A stretch of DNA of 64,000 bases from Ophiosphaerella korrae (GCA_028456385.1 JALNQF010000154.1:1-64000), one strand, 5' to 3'. Shown: positions 1 to 10,409, counted from the stretch's first letter. Notes: generated by a model from the letters alone, not told the origin. Numbers and translations are program-made.

Positions 1-1095
1 ATTTCTTTTAAAAGGCTAGAGATATCTAATTTAAAAGGTCTAGAGTACTATCTCCTAAATTATTAATTATTAAGTACTCTAAAGAGAATTAACGCGCCTT
101 AAAACTTTATTAGGTTAGGGGAAATTAGTTACTAAAAATAAAGTAATAAGTTAACTTTAATTAAGTTAATTATACCCTAACATTAACTTAGTCCTATAAT
201 AACTAGTCTCTGTATTTATAGGCTTAGTATCTTTGTTCTAGTTTACTAGTTTAAGTAGGTAGTTAAGTAGTAGATTAGTTACTATTATAGTAGGAAGTAG
301 CTTTAATAATAGATAGCCTTTAAATAATGTAATTTATTATTAAAGCTAGCGTTAATAACCTAACTTAAGCCTAAGATATCTTAATTATTCCTTAGTAATA
401 TAAAGTATTTAATCCTATATATTAAAGCTATTAGTAATAGAAGTATAATGTAGTAGTATTCTTTAAGACTAATATTAGAAAGTATCTAAGTAAGACTCTA
501 AACGCTTATAGCTAGGTATGTATAGTACTAGTCTATTAGAAAGTAAGTAATACTAGCTAATATAATTATTACTCTAATTAAATTAGTTAACTAACGTCTA
601 TCTCTATATCGCGAGCTACTCTACGTAGCAAGCTAAATTAAAGATACTTTATCTTTATAATAATCTACACTTCTTATATAAATCTAAATCTACTTACGTT
701 AAAGTAGGTTGTATATTTTTACTACTTGTAGTCTTTAAAGTAGTTAAATAACTAAAAAATACATTACTATTATAGCGCTATTATAATTTTTATATAGTAC
801 TTCTCTTTAGACTATTATAAGGCCCCTCTAGTATACTTTACTATTAACTTCTTATTAATTGTAGTAGCTATAGGCTAGTAGTATTAATTATATAGATCTT
901 ACTAGCATGTAAATAAGATAATATTAGCTTTATAGCTACTATTTAAGGCTAATTTATAAAGTATAGTAACGCTAGCTAGTACTTTACGTTTAAAGCCTAG
1001 GTAGCGCTAAGCTAATCTTATAGCTAGTAAATCTTATAGCTAATAATAATATATAAGATACTAGCGCTAGCTTAGTACCTATAGCCTTAGTAGTA
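1..1095. other. RIP-degraded AT-rich flank, no gene recognised
   Basis: CpA and TpG are almost absent and TpA is abundant on both strands. The N-terminal and catalytic parts of the pogo-like transposase whose C-terminus follows would be expected here. I could not align the helix-turn-helix or the DDE motifs with confidence, so nothing is called. Confidence 0.6.
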
Positions 1096-1099
1096 GAAT

Positions 1100-1725
1100 A
1101 CTAGCCTTCTACGTAGCCTTTAACTAGGCCTTTATAAGAGTAATATTTACTTAGCTTTTTAAGCTACTAGCCTTATTCTACTTTAGCTAGAAGTAGTTAT
1201 TTTAAGACTTAATATCTAGCTCTATATACTTACTCTAGCTACTTTAGCTCTACTAGAGGCTCCCTAGGTAGCTTATACGCTAAGTAACGTATATAAGCTA
1301 GAAGCTTAGTTAATACTTATATATAAGCGCGTACGCTAGTATAAGAGCTTATTACTAGTATTAATTATTAACGTAATTAATTAACTTAAAAAGAGAGCTT
1401 ATATAATAATACTAGAAGCTAAGTTAATATATAATTAGATTTTTAGTTTTAAGAGAGCTAATAAAGTAGCTAGTAAGTATAAATTATAAAAAAAGAAGTA
1501 GATTTAGAAGAAAAGAGTCTTAATAAAGGGATAGGGAAAGGATATAATTACTTAACTAGAGGCTAATTACTAGATTAATTATAAATAGCGTAAGAGTAAG
1601 TAGTATTTAAGCTTAAGTTACTAGGCTTGCGTACGCTATAAGAGGTATAGAGAGACTAAGTATAACTTATATATATATAAGAAAGATAGAGAAGCTACTA
1701 CTTAATTTATTATATAAATATATAC
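1100..1725 (+). pseudogene. pogo/Fot1-like DDE transposase relic, C-terminal part with CCHC zinc knuckle
   Basis: From about 1139 one frame (codon starts congruent to 2 modulo 3) runs to about 1720 and follows the layout of the C-terminal region of fungal pogo (Fot1/Tigger-type) transposases. First comes a block like the family 'NI..AF.ATGL.P' segment after the DDE core (1139-1175). A Thr/Pro-type linker now rich in Leu and Ala follows. Then comes a helical block resembling 'NQLKKGAY...EAKL' and a Lys/Arg-rich stretch (1480-1530). At 1637-1678 there is Tyr-X2-Tyr-X4-Tyr-X4-Tyr, which reads as a C-X2-C-X4-H-X4-C zinc knuckle after Cys-to-Tyr and His-to-Tyr RIP changes. Many TAG/TAA interrupt the frame. 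Upstream of about 1135 the match continues better in another frame (FY.AFN.AF), so a frameshift is likely there. No terminal inverted repeats were found. The identification rests on motif order recalled from the family, not on a search. Confidence 0.6.
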
Positions 1726-2195
1726 TCTCTACTCTACTATATTATTAAGTTATACGCTTAAAGAGGTGCGCAAAGTTAGTTAAGTATATAACTTACTTAC
1801 TAACTATATTATAATAAAAAAAAACCTCTATTAATTTACTACTAAGTATAACTAGCTTCTTAGAGACGATATTAAGCGTTCCTATTATTAGTACACTGTT
1901 CTCCTCTATAGCTTATATAAGAGGAATTAGGAGATAGTAATATAAAAATCTATATCTCTAGGAAATAGCTCTATAATTATCTTACTATAGTAGAGAGTAA
2001 AGGAAAGTAAGTATATAGTAAGTATATATTTACTAATAAGGTTAAAAAGTAGAAATAGTTAGAGATACTTCTAGAAGTAATCTAGGTAGACAATAAAGTA
2101 AAGTATACTAAGTAAGAGAAGAGAGTAGTAAAGCGCATAGACTATAATATAGATTATAAGGATAGATAATTAACTAAGAGCTTCTTAGAGTAATT
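1726..2195. other. RIP-degraded spacer
   Basis: AT-rich DNA with depleted CpA/TpG between the transposase relic and the next coding-like frame. I see no repeat, RNA gene or protein motif in it. Confidence 0.5.
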
Positions 2196-2199
2196 AACT

Positions 2200-3160
2200 A
2201 ATTAATGTATATTACTAGTAAATTACTATTAAGTAGATACCTTCTTAATTTTCTTCTTACGTTACAACGTACTATTTTACTATAATAAGTACTATCTTAC
2301 TATAAAGTATAAATAAGAATATAGTAATGCTATCTTTATATTACTACTATAGGGCTAAAGATAGCTTAAGAAAGTATTAGTAAGGCTAAAAGGTTGTATA
2401 TTATATAATAATAACTAGTTATAAGCTACTATTATCTAAGGCGTTACTATATTTCTTAAGAAAGCTTTTTGTAGTATTTAGTTTGTACTAGACAAGATCT
2501 TAAACTTAAGTAAGTACTTTTACTTACCTAGGAAGATAGTAAAAGAAGTTAAAAGTAGTTAAGATAATAGTATAAAGTAAAAGATTACTAACTACGTTAT
2601 TAAAATTAAGGCTAAGAAATAGTAGCTAAGAAAGTAGGTATAAGGCGATTTAACATCGTATAATAGTTTTTAGTTATTATAGCCTTTAGTAGGTTACTTC
2701 TTATATATATGTCTAGTTACCTAGAATTTAGGTTTAATTACGTATATATATATTTATAAAAATACTAAGTAGCTATTTATACTTCTTCCTACTAAAATAT
2801 TAAAGTTAAGTAAGCGTAAGTATAATATTATAGAGCTAGGTCTAATAGCTCCTCTTATTAAGGCTTTTGCCTTAGAGATAGTTCTTAAGCGCGTTGTCTA
2901 CGCTATCTTTATCTAGGGTCTAGGTAATATAGTTAATAGCTATAGTCTATAGGTTAAGGTAGTTACGATAAGCGCAGACACCTTTAAAGTAGTAATACTA
3001 GTTAGGTATAAAGGTATACTCTTACGAAGGTTAGATAAAGCTAAAGTCTTTAATTACTAGCTAATACTATTATATAAAGGTAGCTTAAGATATCTACTTT
3101 ACTTTTATATAAGTTATTAACTAAGTAGTAAGAGTATCTATAATAATTATAAAAACTAAA
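2200..3160 (+). pseudogene. unidentified reading-frame relic
   Basis: One frame (checked at 2281, 2881 and 2968, all congruent to 1 modulo 3) gives about 320 codons with a protein-like mix of charged and aromatic residues. Its stops are all of the kind that RIP makes from Gln, Trp or Arg codons. Short readable pieces are YYNKYYLTIKYK near 2281, EIVLKRVVYAIF near 2878 and ADTFKVVILVRYKGILL near 2974. I do not recognise the family. It lies between a pogo-like relic and the 5' LTR of the gypsy element and could be a second transposon gene or a host gene. A chance frame cannot be excluded, because RIP removes the usual distinction between open and closed frames. Confidence 0.3.
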
Positions 3161-3363
3161 AAGCTTAGAATTTATAATATTACTATATAGATAGATACAA
3201 TAGTTCTAGTAGTAATAGTATAGATACTAACCTACTTACGTAGCTACTAGTTACTAACTTAGTTATCTTTTCTTATAACTATATAAAGGCTCGTATAGTC
3301 CTCTATAAAGCTAGAAGTAGTTATATTCTAATAGTTAGCTATTAGTAGGACGCTATTTATAGA

Positions 3364-3368
3364 GTATA
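3364..3368. repeat. 5-bp target-site duplication, left copy (GTATA)
   Basis: GTATA sits directly before the TG that opens the 5' LTR. The same five bases follow the 3' LTR at 10405-10409. A 5-bp duplication is the usual size for Ty3/gypsy integration, so this fixes the element boundaries. Confidence 0.9.
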
Positions 3369-3799
3369 TGTTACGATAGTAACAAGAGAAATATAGATAG
3401 AACTAATTAGCCCTACGACTAAGGGATTAAGTTCTTACGAACACGAGGAATACAAACTCGATTAGGAAACTACACATAATTAGGACACCTAGGGTAATCT
3501 ATAATCTATAGACTCTTAGCGTTAATAGATTATAGATTAAGGTAATCTACAATCTATTATTCTTAGTAGTAATAGATTAATAGATTAGGACAAGTATATA
3601 GTTAGTAGCGACGCGTATTATTAAGATAGTATTAGTAATTTAATCCTTTAACTATAGAACGCTAATATAAGATAGTTACAAAATATCTTCTATTATTTAT
3701 AGTTATTGTAGATCCTTATACAAACTTTTGTTATTACCTTATAATCTACTAACTCTTCTAAGATAGGTACCTATAGTCGACGATAGGAGGCCCGTTACA
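3369..3799 (+). repeat. 5' long terminal repeat (431 bp)
   Basis: It starts TGTTAC and ends TTACA (TG...CA), with the same length as the 3' copy at an offset of 6605. Aligning the two by eye gives about 36 differences, all C/T or G/A transitions and no gaps. It has lost slightly more CpA than the 3' copy (for example AAATATAG here against AAATACAG there). Two adjacent stem-loop-like inverted repeats lie at 3495-3539 and 3543-3587. Promoter and polyadenylation sites would lie here by family analogy but cannot be located in the mutated sequence. Confidence 0.93.
3495..3587. repeat. two adjacent inverted repeats inside the 5' LTR
   Basis: Left arm 3495-3510 pairs with 3524-3539 (15 of 16 bases) across a 13-base loop. 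A second pair follows at 3543-3558 with 3571-3587, and its left arm is nearly the same sequence as the first. The equivalent structure is in the 3' LTR from 10100. It could be a tandemly duplicated stem-loop in the LTR; any function is inferred. Confidence 0.6.
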
Positions 3800-4763
3800 C
3801 CTTGCTAATTTAGTTATTACAAGAAGCAAAGCGTAAGTAGCGTATAGTCTAGCTAACACAATAGTAGAAAGCTTAACAAGTAAAGCCCCTAGGAGCAGTT
3901 ATAAGTTAGATAGCACTATATAGGAAACGATTAAGGATTGTATAAATAAATTAATTAATAATAAAGAAGATATAAAGATAGTAATTAAAGCACTAGAAAC
4001 GTAGAATAAGGAACTACAAGACTATTTAAAATAGAATAAAGTATAAATTAAAGCTATTATTGAAGGCTAAAATTAGATAGAATTAATTACCTAACGACTA
4101 GAAATAAGCGCAACGAAAAAACTACCTAAGATACCTATCCTTAAGAAGTTTAATAGGATAAGGGAAAAACTAAGACCCTTTATAGCCTTAGTATAACTCT
4201 AGATAGACGTACAAGTACTATACTTTAACATAGAAGAAAAGAAGGTAATATATATTAGAATGTATCTTAAAGAAAATACAATAAGATAGTTTAAACCCTA
4301 CTAGATAGACTATACAACATACGCTCTAATAACCTAAAAGGACAAAACAAGAGCTATCTTTAGAAGTTATAAATACTTTACTAGACGAATAAAAGTAGCA
4401 TTTAGAGATATAGACGTTACCTAACAAGCTAAAGAACAGCTAGAAAAGCTTATATAAAGCTAGAGTGTTCTAGAGTATATATTATAGTTTAAATAACTAT
4501 CGCAAAATATAGAGTAGAATAAGTTAGCCTTAATATTACAATTTAAACAAGGACTAAACTCGAAAATCTAATACAAAATAATTTACATAGAAAAACCCTA
4601 AACGCTAGAAGCCCTAAAATAATAAGTAATATAAATTAACAACGATCTTCAAGAATAGAAGAAGAACAAGTATAGAGGTTATACCTAGAATTAGAATAAG
4701 GGAGACCCTATAATCCTCGACGCTAACAAGGATAAGAAGAAAAAGGGGAATAAAAACTTTACA

Positions 4764-4874
4764 TACTTTAACTATAGTAAGAAAGGCTACTACGCAAAAG
4801 ACTACTAATTATAAAAGAAAAGAGATATAGTATACTATAAATATAGGAAACTAGGACACTTCGCAAAAGACTAT
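4764..4874 (+). pseudogene. gag nucleocapsid: two CCHC zinc knuckles
   Basis: Knuckle 1 (4764-4805) reads YFNYSKKGYYAKDY and knuckle 2 (4833-4874) reads YYKYRKLGHFAKDY. Both fit C-X2-C-X4-H-X4-C if every Cys codon TGY became TAY. Knuckle 1 has also lost its His (CAC to TAC), while knuckle 2 keeps the GH pair. These bind the genomic RNA during packaging in gypsy elements. Two knuckles in a row is a normal arrangement. All changes are G-to-A or C-to-T, as RIP predicts. Confidence 0.9.
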
Positions 4875-6059
4875 AGAAGTAAGAACCTAAGAAAAGATAA
4901 GGAAACTTAGTTAAAAATAACTAAGAATAAGAAAGAAGCACTAAAAGTACAAGCTAAACCTTAGGAGAAGGTAGTAGAGAGTAAAGAAGTATAACATACA
5001 ATACTCTATTAGACCTTTTATTATAACAACAACTACTACACATATCTTTCTAGTAAATAGGGAGTAGTATAGTTCCTATAAAAATAGAGATATAGAGTAG
5101 CTACAACAAAAGAAAGTAGAATAAAAGTATAGCTAGAAGAGATAGCCTATATAATAGACTTACTAATAGAAGATTTAGAAGGGGAAAAACCCTAGACCTT
5201 ATCAATCTAGGCTAAAGAACGAGCACTAGATAAAGAGACTACTATAGCTTTCTCTAAAGAACTACGAGAAAGCAAAAGACAAGTTAGCATAAGAGGTATA
5301 GAATATACTTAGTTAGATATATATAGCTACAATAGCTATACAACAATAGATATAGAAAAATAAGACAAAGAATAGAGATTCGTTTAAATATACTTAATAG
5401 TTATAAGTATAGAGGAAGCGTACAAAGACTAGAAAGAACGCAATCTTAAAGAAATAAAGTTTACACTATTTTAGGAATAGATAAAGTAATATATAGTTAT
5501 AGTAAGAAGAATACCTATACAAAAAGAATAGTAGTACCTTATAAAAAAAACACAATAGATTAACAAAGCCTATATACTAAGAATACTAGTAGTGTACTAT
5601 ATCCTAATAATAGATATACCTAGAAGAGATAAGTACTAAGAAGGGGATAACAAACTAATAGATCTAAAACATCTAGTACACTTTAAAGTATTATAGATAT
5701 TATACCTAGATAGGAATTGTATTATATATAGAAACTCTAAAGCTAACAACAATATATAGCTTATATAGAGAAGAGGCTATAACTATATAAGAGTAATCCT
5801 AGTAGAAGATATCTAAGGATAGGAAATAATCCTAGAAGATAGATACGTAGTAGTAAGACCTAGTCTAAAACTATCTAAAAAATACGTCTAAAGAGGACTA
5901 TAGTATAAGTGTATATACGATAAATGCCTAAAACACGAAGAATATAAGCTTAAAGTAGGCCTATAGCCTAAGAAAGATAGATAGTTCGTAAAGAAGCCTA
6001 AGTAAGAATAGCTAGAAAGCGTAAGAGGCCTATATATTACAAAAATAGGTACTTACTAA

Positions 6060-6330
6060 GAAAGAAAAGTATAATTAATAATTAACAGCAGAGCTACGAG
6101 AAACTTTATATTAAAGAAGTTTGTAGAAACACAAGGAATAAGGTATATAATAAAGAAATATCCTCGATAATTAAGTACAATTAAAGGAAAACTATTCTAA
6201 GAACCTATTAGATTTAAAACAGTTCTCTCTACACTAAAACTAGAAGGAATAACAATTAAGAATATAGTTATAGATATAACAACAATTAATAACAAACAAG
6301 ACATAATACTAGGAATACTATAGTTACAAA
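6060..6330 (+). pseudogene. retropepsin-like aspartic protease relic
   Basis: At 6078-6104 the frame reads LINSRATRNFI, matching the family 'LIDSGATxNFI' active-site loop with catalytic Asp to Asn (GAC to AAC) and Gly to Arg (GGA to AGA). Both changes are G-to-A, and the loss of the Asp alone would abolish cleavage. A downstream hydrophobic block near 6304-6345 (ILGILxLQITN) matches the 'ILGMPWL' region of gypsy proteases. The domain lies between gag and reverse transcriptase, as expected. Confidence 0.85.
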
Positions 6331-6599
6331 TAACTAACCTATAGATTAATTAGAGAATAGGAAAAATTAACTACTACAGAATAGACACGTTAAAAGCCAA
6401 CATAAGCACTTGCAAAGGAGAATTCCCTAAAGAGTACAAGAAATAGGAAAAATAACTTATAGAACCTAAAGATTACCTTCTAGAACATTAACTATAGAAC
6501 CTAGCGATAGAACTAGTAGAAGGTAAAGACGTAGGATAGAGCCTAGTCTACTAGAAAATAGAAGAAGAATCTAAAATTAAACGAACATTTATCTAGAAA

Positions 6600-7200
6600 G
6601 CAATAAAAAAGGGATAGATAAGGGAATCTAAATCCTTAGTAGCGCACAGACTTATATTTGTAGATAAAAAGGGAATAAGTAACAAGAGACCTTACGTAGA
6701 TTTTAGGAAAACTAACGTAATTATAAACAAGAACTAATACCTATTACTACAAATAGATAGAATACAAGATAGATTACGAAAAGTAAGAATCTTTACAAAA
6801 CTAGATATTTAGAACGCGTACTACTAGATTAGAATTAAAAAAGGAGATAAATAGAAGATAGCGTTTAGAATATAGTATAGACTATACAAATATCTAGTTA
6901 TACTATTTAGCTTAATAAACGCACTAGCAGCATTCTAAGAAAGGATTAATATAGTACTAAGAGAGTACTTAGACGTATTTATATTTATATACCTAGACGA
7001 TATCCTTATATTTTTAGAAATAGAAGAAGAACACGTACAACACGTACATAAAGTACTAGAGAAAATAGTAGAAAATAAACTATTTCTAAAAATAAGAAAA
7101 TGCAAATTTTATATAAAGGAAATAGACTTCCTTAGATTTATTATTAAACTAGGAAAAATCAAGATTAACCTAGAGAAGATTAGATTAATTAACAAATAGC
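6600..7200 (+). pseudogene. reverse transcriptase relic
   Basis: The Ty3/gypsy reverse transcriptase motifs appear in order: FVDKKG near 6657, YVDFRK at 6693, TKLDI with the motif A aspartate kept at 6804, the 'AFR..YRLYKYLV' block near 6860, and an intact YLDDILIF at 6990-7013 carrying the two motif C aspartates. The catalytic aspartates survive because their codons (GAC followed by G or A) are poor RIP targets, but several TAG/TAA interrupt the domain. Confidence 0.92.
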
Positions 7201-7400
7201 TAATACTAAAAAACCTAAAAGAGGTATAACAATTTTATAGGTTAGCTAACTTTTATAGAAAGTTAATAATAGGATAGTTAGAAGATATAGAACTAATAAC
7301 TAGACTTATAAAAAAAGACACGCTATTTAAGTAGACGAGAGAATACAATAAAGTATTTAAGAAAATTAAAAGAAAGTTTATAGAAAACCTAGTTATTAGA

Positions 7401-7800
7401 ATGTACAACCTAGACCTACTAGTAGTAGTAAAGACGGACGCGTCTAACTTAGTCTATAAAATAGCACTAATACAAGAAGACTTAGAAACTAACAAGGAGT
7501 ATTTAGTCGAATACTTTTCTAAGAAAATAAAGCTAGTAGAGCTTAACTATCTAATCTACGACAAAGAGATGCTAGTAATATATAAAGTATTTAAGTAATA
7601 GAGAGTATATTTATAAGGAGCAAAACACTAGATAAAGGTCTATATAGACTATAAGAACTTTATAGGATTTATAATAAATAAAGAACTATTATAACGCTAT
7701 ACAAGATAGTAGGAGTTTCTATTAATATTTAATATAGAAATAATATATATAAAAGGGAAAGACAACTAATTTATAGACGCCCTTAGTAGAAGACTAGACT
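7401..7800 (+). pseudogene. RNase H domain relic (with a 65-codon open fragment)
   Basis: The longest stop-free piece of the element, 7401-7598, is a fragment of the gypsy RNase H domain. It has KTDAS with the catalytic Asp at residue 13 and YDKEML with the catalytic Glu at residue 56. The frame continues past the stop into YIDYKNF (Asp at 7647, family YTDHKNL with His to Tyr) and ends with DALSRR at 7776-7793, the usual boundary before the integrase. Its ATG is an internal methionine codon, so this is not a separate gene. Confidence 0.9.
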
Positions 7801-7979
7801 TATAAGAAGAAGTAAGTACTACTAGTATAGTTCTAATTAAGAACAAAGAAGGATATTTAGTCCTAAATATACCTAAAATAGCCGCAACACTTAAAAGAAC
7901 GAGCAGCGAGCTAGACGAATAGATTTAGAAAATAACGTAAGAAACATCTAAAGAAATAGAAAAACTAAAAACTTAAAAA

Positions 7980-8770
7980 GGACTAGCATAAGCCTATAGA
8001 AGAACATATATTCTAAAAAAGATCTAAAGAGAATTTATACAGTAATTCTACAAATTACTAGTATATAGATACTAAGGTATCGACAAGATATTAGATAGAC
8101 TCTTAAAGGACTATTATATCCTAAAAGTAAGACAACTAGTAATAGAAGTACTACAAGACTATATAGAATACTATAGAAATAAACATAATAGATACGCACT
8201 ATACAGAATGCTACAACTAATAGAGATACTAGAACAACTATAGGGAATTATTACAATAAACTTTATTACGAAACTACCTAAGTCTAAAGACCTAATATTA
8301 GGAGTTGAGTATAATAGAATCCTAATAATAGTAGATAAACTTACAAAGTACTTATACTTTAGACTATATAAGGAGAAAAGTAGAATAGAAGTTGTAGTAT
8401 ACTAGGTTCTAGGAACTATAATTAGCTAATACAGACTACTAGATAAGATTATTATAGATAGAGACGTAAGATTTATATTAAAACTATAAGGAACAATAAT
8501 AGTATAATTAGGAATTAAATATATAATATTAATAGCATACTACTTATAGATAGATAGACAATTAGAACGCATAAATTAGATAGTAGAACAATACCTAAGA
8601 TACTACCTTAATTATAACTAGAACAACTAAGTATAACTACTACCTATAGCATAACTAGCATATAATAGTGCAAAGAATGTAGTAATAAAAGTAATACTCT
8701 TCTTTGTAAACTATAGATTTAAGCCTAATATATATTAGATACTAAGAAACTAGATATCTTAGTCCCTAAG
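7980..8770 (+). pseudogene. integrase relic (zinc-binding and D-D35-E core)
   Basis: The HHCC zinc site is recognisable by Y-X2-Y (DYIEYYRNK at 8157-8183) in place of C-X2-C. In the core, the first catalytic Asp has become Asn (INFITKLP, codon 8259, GAC to AAC). The second is kept in IIDRDVRF (GAT at 8457), and the Glu is kept in LERIN (GAA at 8565). The Asp-to-Glu gap is exactly 35 residues, as in retroviral and gypsy integrases. The enzyme would be dead from the Asp loss and the stops. Confidence 0.9.
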
Positions 8771-9119
8771 AGGAGAAAACTTCGTTAATAGACTTAAGAA
8801 TATATAGGACTAACTAAGATAGGACGTAGAATTCCTATATAATTATATAGCTAAGTACTATAATAAGAAGTATAAAGAAGGACCCTAATTTAGAGAAGGA
8901 GAAAAAGTATAGTTAGTACGAAAGAATATTAAGAGCAAGAGACTAAGTTTAAAATTAGACTATATTAAGATAAGACTATATAAAATTAAGAAAGAAGTTA
9001 CACTAGTTATATTTAAATTAAAGCTACTAAATAAAATAAAGATACACCTAACCTTCTACGTAGTACTACTTAAGATAGCACTATAGAACGTAGAACTACT
9101 AGTGTACAAAGTAGATATG

Positions 9120-9293
9120 TATAGAGAATAAGAAGAATAGGAAGTTAAAGAAATCTTAGTATACTAGTTCTATAATAGCAGGAACTACTATATAGTAAAA
9201 TAGATAGGTATAGACGAAAAAGGATAACTATAAGAAGAAATATAAGAACTAGAGGATAACCTTAACTACTCTAAGAAACTAGAGGACTTCTAA
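9120..9293 (+). pseudogene. C-terminal chromodomain relic
   Basis: After the integrase the frame reads EVKEILVY then FYNSRNYYIVK-stop-IGID, matching the chromodomain pattern 'EVEEIL.....YLVKWxGY' with Trp to stop (TGG to TAG). It is followed by an acidic stretch and the closing SKKLEDF block. A C-terminal chromodomain defines chromoviruses, where it steers integration toward heterochromatin. That would fit an insertion into already silenced, RIP-mutated DNA. Confidence 0.8.
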
Positions 9294-9333
9294 AGTTAAA
9301 ATCCTCTAGAATACCTAGTAGTAAACTAAGAAA

Positions 9334-9960
9334 ACTAACATTACTATTACTAGATAAAGAGGCGATAGGAGCGCCTAACGTAGGACCTACTACAGCAACA
9401 CTAAATACTTTATCTAAGTCTAGCTTAGCTTCTAAAGCTACTAACTATACAGCTAATTTCTTATTATTTAGCGCCTTTATCTTACAAAGACAAGAGAGAC
9501 AAGCTTAATTCTCTACTAGCTTACTCTACGTAAGCTCTTAGATCTACTTACGCTTAGCTTTAGCCTCTACAATTTAAGATAGTAATTTCTCTTAAGCCTA
9601 GTTAATAGCTCTCCCTATTATTATTAAGCTTAGATACAAGAATAAGTATAATAAACGTACACTCTATAAGAGAGACACTAGATATATTATAAGAACTATA
9701 AACGTTCGCACAAATATATACCTTGTAAGCCCTACTATTGTTTGTAGAAACTACATAAGGAGAGTACTTAGGATTTAACTTAGAGGAAGTATAACAAGAA
9801 CAAGGAAATATTTTAACACTGTTGCGCAACACGCAATTAGTAAGAAGATATTAACGACGTGTAGAAGAGACAACTATAGGGAGTAATAAGGAACTAGAAA
9901 TTAACAAAGAAAGTAGGTTAATAACCTTAGCCCTAGGATAGATAAACAAGGACCTACCTA
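9334..9960. other. element tail between gag-pol and the polypurine tract
   Basis: This 3' untranslated part of the retrotransposon keeps more TpG and CpA than the DNA outside the element. A 76-codon minus-strand open frame at 9602-9832 shows no family resemblance and is probably chance. I see no additional domain. Confidence 0.5.
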
Positions 9961-9973
9961 GAGGAGGGGATAG
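9961..9973 (+). other. polypurine tract
   Basis: GAGGAGGGGA followed by TAG lies directly before the TG of the 3' LTR. This is the position and composition of the primer for plus-strand DNA synthesis. It has escaped RIP because it contains no CpA or TpG. Confidence 0.8.
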
Positions 9974-10404
9974 TGTTACAACAGTAACAAGAGAAATACA
10001 GATAGAACTAATTAGCCTTATAACTAAGAGATTAAGTTCTTATAAACACGAGGAATACGAACTCAATTAAGAAACTACACATAATTAGGATACCTAGAGT
10101 AATCTATAATCTATAGACTCTTAGCGTTAATAGATTATAGATCAAGGTAATCTGCGATCTATTACTCTTAGCAGTAACAAATTAATAGATTAGGACAAGT
10201 ATATAGTTAGTAGCGACGCGCATTATTAAGATAGTATTAGCAATTTAATCCTTTAACTACAGAACGCTAATACAAGATAGTTGCAAAACATCTTCTATTA
10301 TTTATAGTTATTATAGATCTCTATATAAACTTTTGTTATTACCTTACAATCTACTAACCTTTCTAAGACAGGTACCTATAGTCGACGATAGGAGGCCCGT
10401 TATA
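9974..10404 (+). repeat. 3' long terminal repeat (431 bp)
   Basis: Same length as the 5' copy, starting TGTTAC and ending TTATA, where the terminal CA has become TA. It keeps more CpA than the 5' LTR, for example ACAG, GCAG, GCAA and ACAT sites that read TA in the 5' copy. It carries the same pair of inverted repeats from 10100. Confidence 0.93.
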
Positions 10405-10409
10405 GTATA
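10405..10409. repeat. 5-bp target-site duplication, right copy (GTATA)
   Basis: A perfect match to 3364-3368, directly after the last base of the 3' LTR. Confidence 0.9.

Larger units (their letters stand above)
3861..9293 (+). pseudogene. gag-pol polyprotein relic, single frame
   Basis: One frame (codon starts divisible by 3) carries all gag and pol landmarks, so the parent element had one fused gag-pol reading frame without a frameshift site. The start is inferred: ATA at 3861, read as a mutated ATG, 61 bases after the 5' LTR. The frame meets TAA at 9291, but this may be a mutated Gln codon, and coding-like sequence continues to about 9330. Most in-frame stops are TAG or TAA where gypsy proteins carry Gln or Trp. 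The N-terminal third (about 4143-4650) has the helical, charged and aromatic character of a retrotransposon gag capsid. No product could be made now. Confidence 0.9.
3369..10404 (+). mobile_element. full-length Ty3/gypsy chromovirus-type LTR retrotransposon, RIP-inactivated
   Basis: The element is 7036 bp and complete: 431-bp LTRs at both ends, a perfect 5-bp target duplication (GTATA), a purine tract before the 3' LTR, and the gypsy domain order gag, protease, reverse transcriptase, RNase H, integrase, chromodomain. All landmarks I could place (zinc knuckles 4764 and 4833, protease 6084, YLDD 6990, RNase H 7401, integrase 8259/8457/8565, chromodomain 9141) fall in the same frame. The damage is therefore substitutions, not indels. 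The element keeps many CpA on the plus strand but almost no TpG, while the flanking DNA has lost both, which suggests it arrived later than the first RIP of the flanks. It is non-autonomous now: protease, integrase and knuckle residues are lost and stops are frequent. Confidence 0.95.

Noticed and set aside
3800..3820. tRNA primer-binding site after the 5' LTR
   Set aside because: The sequence CTTGCTAATTTAG does not show the usual TGG start and could not be matched to a tRNA 3' end. It may be mutated, or the element may self-prime.
7401..7598. 65-codon open frame as a separate gene
   Set aside because: It is an in-frame piece of the RNase H domain of the gag-pol relic. Its ATG is internal and its ends are set by RIP-made stops.
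9602..9832. 76-codon minus-strand open reading frame
   Set aside because: It lies in the untranslated tail of the retrotransposon on the opposite strand. It has no recognisable motif, and its openness is explained by the milder RIP of the element.
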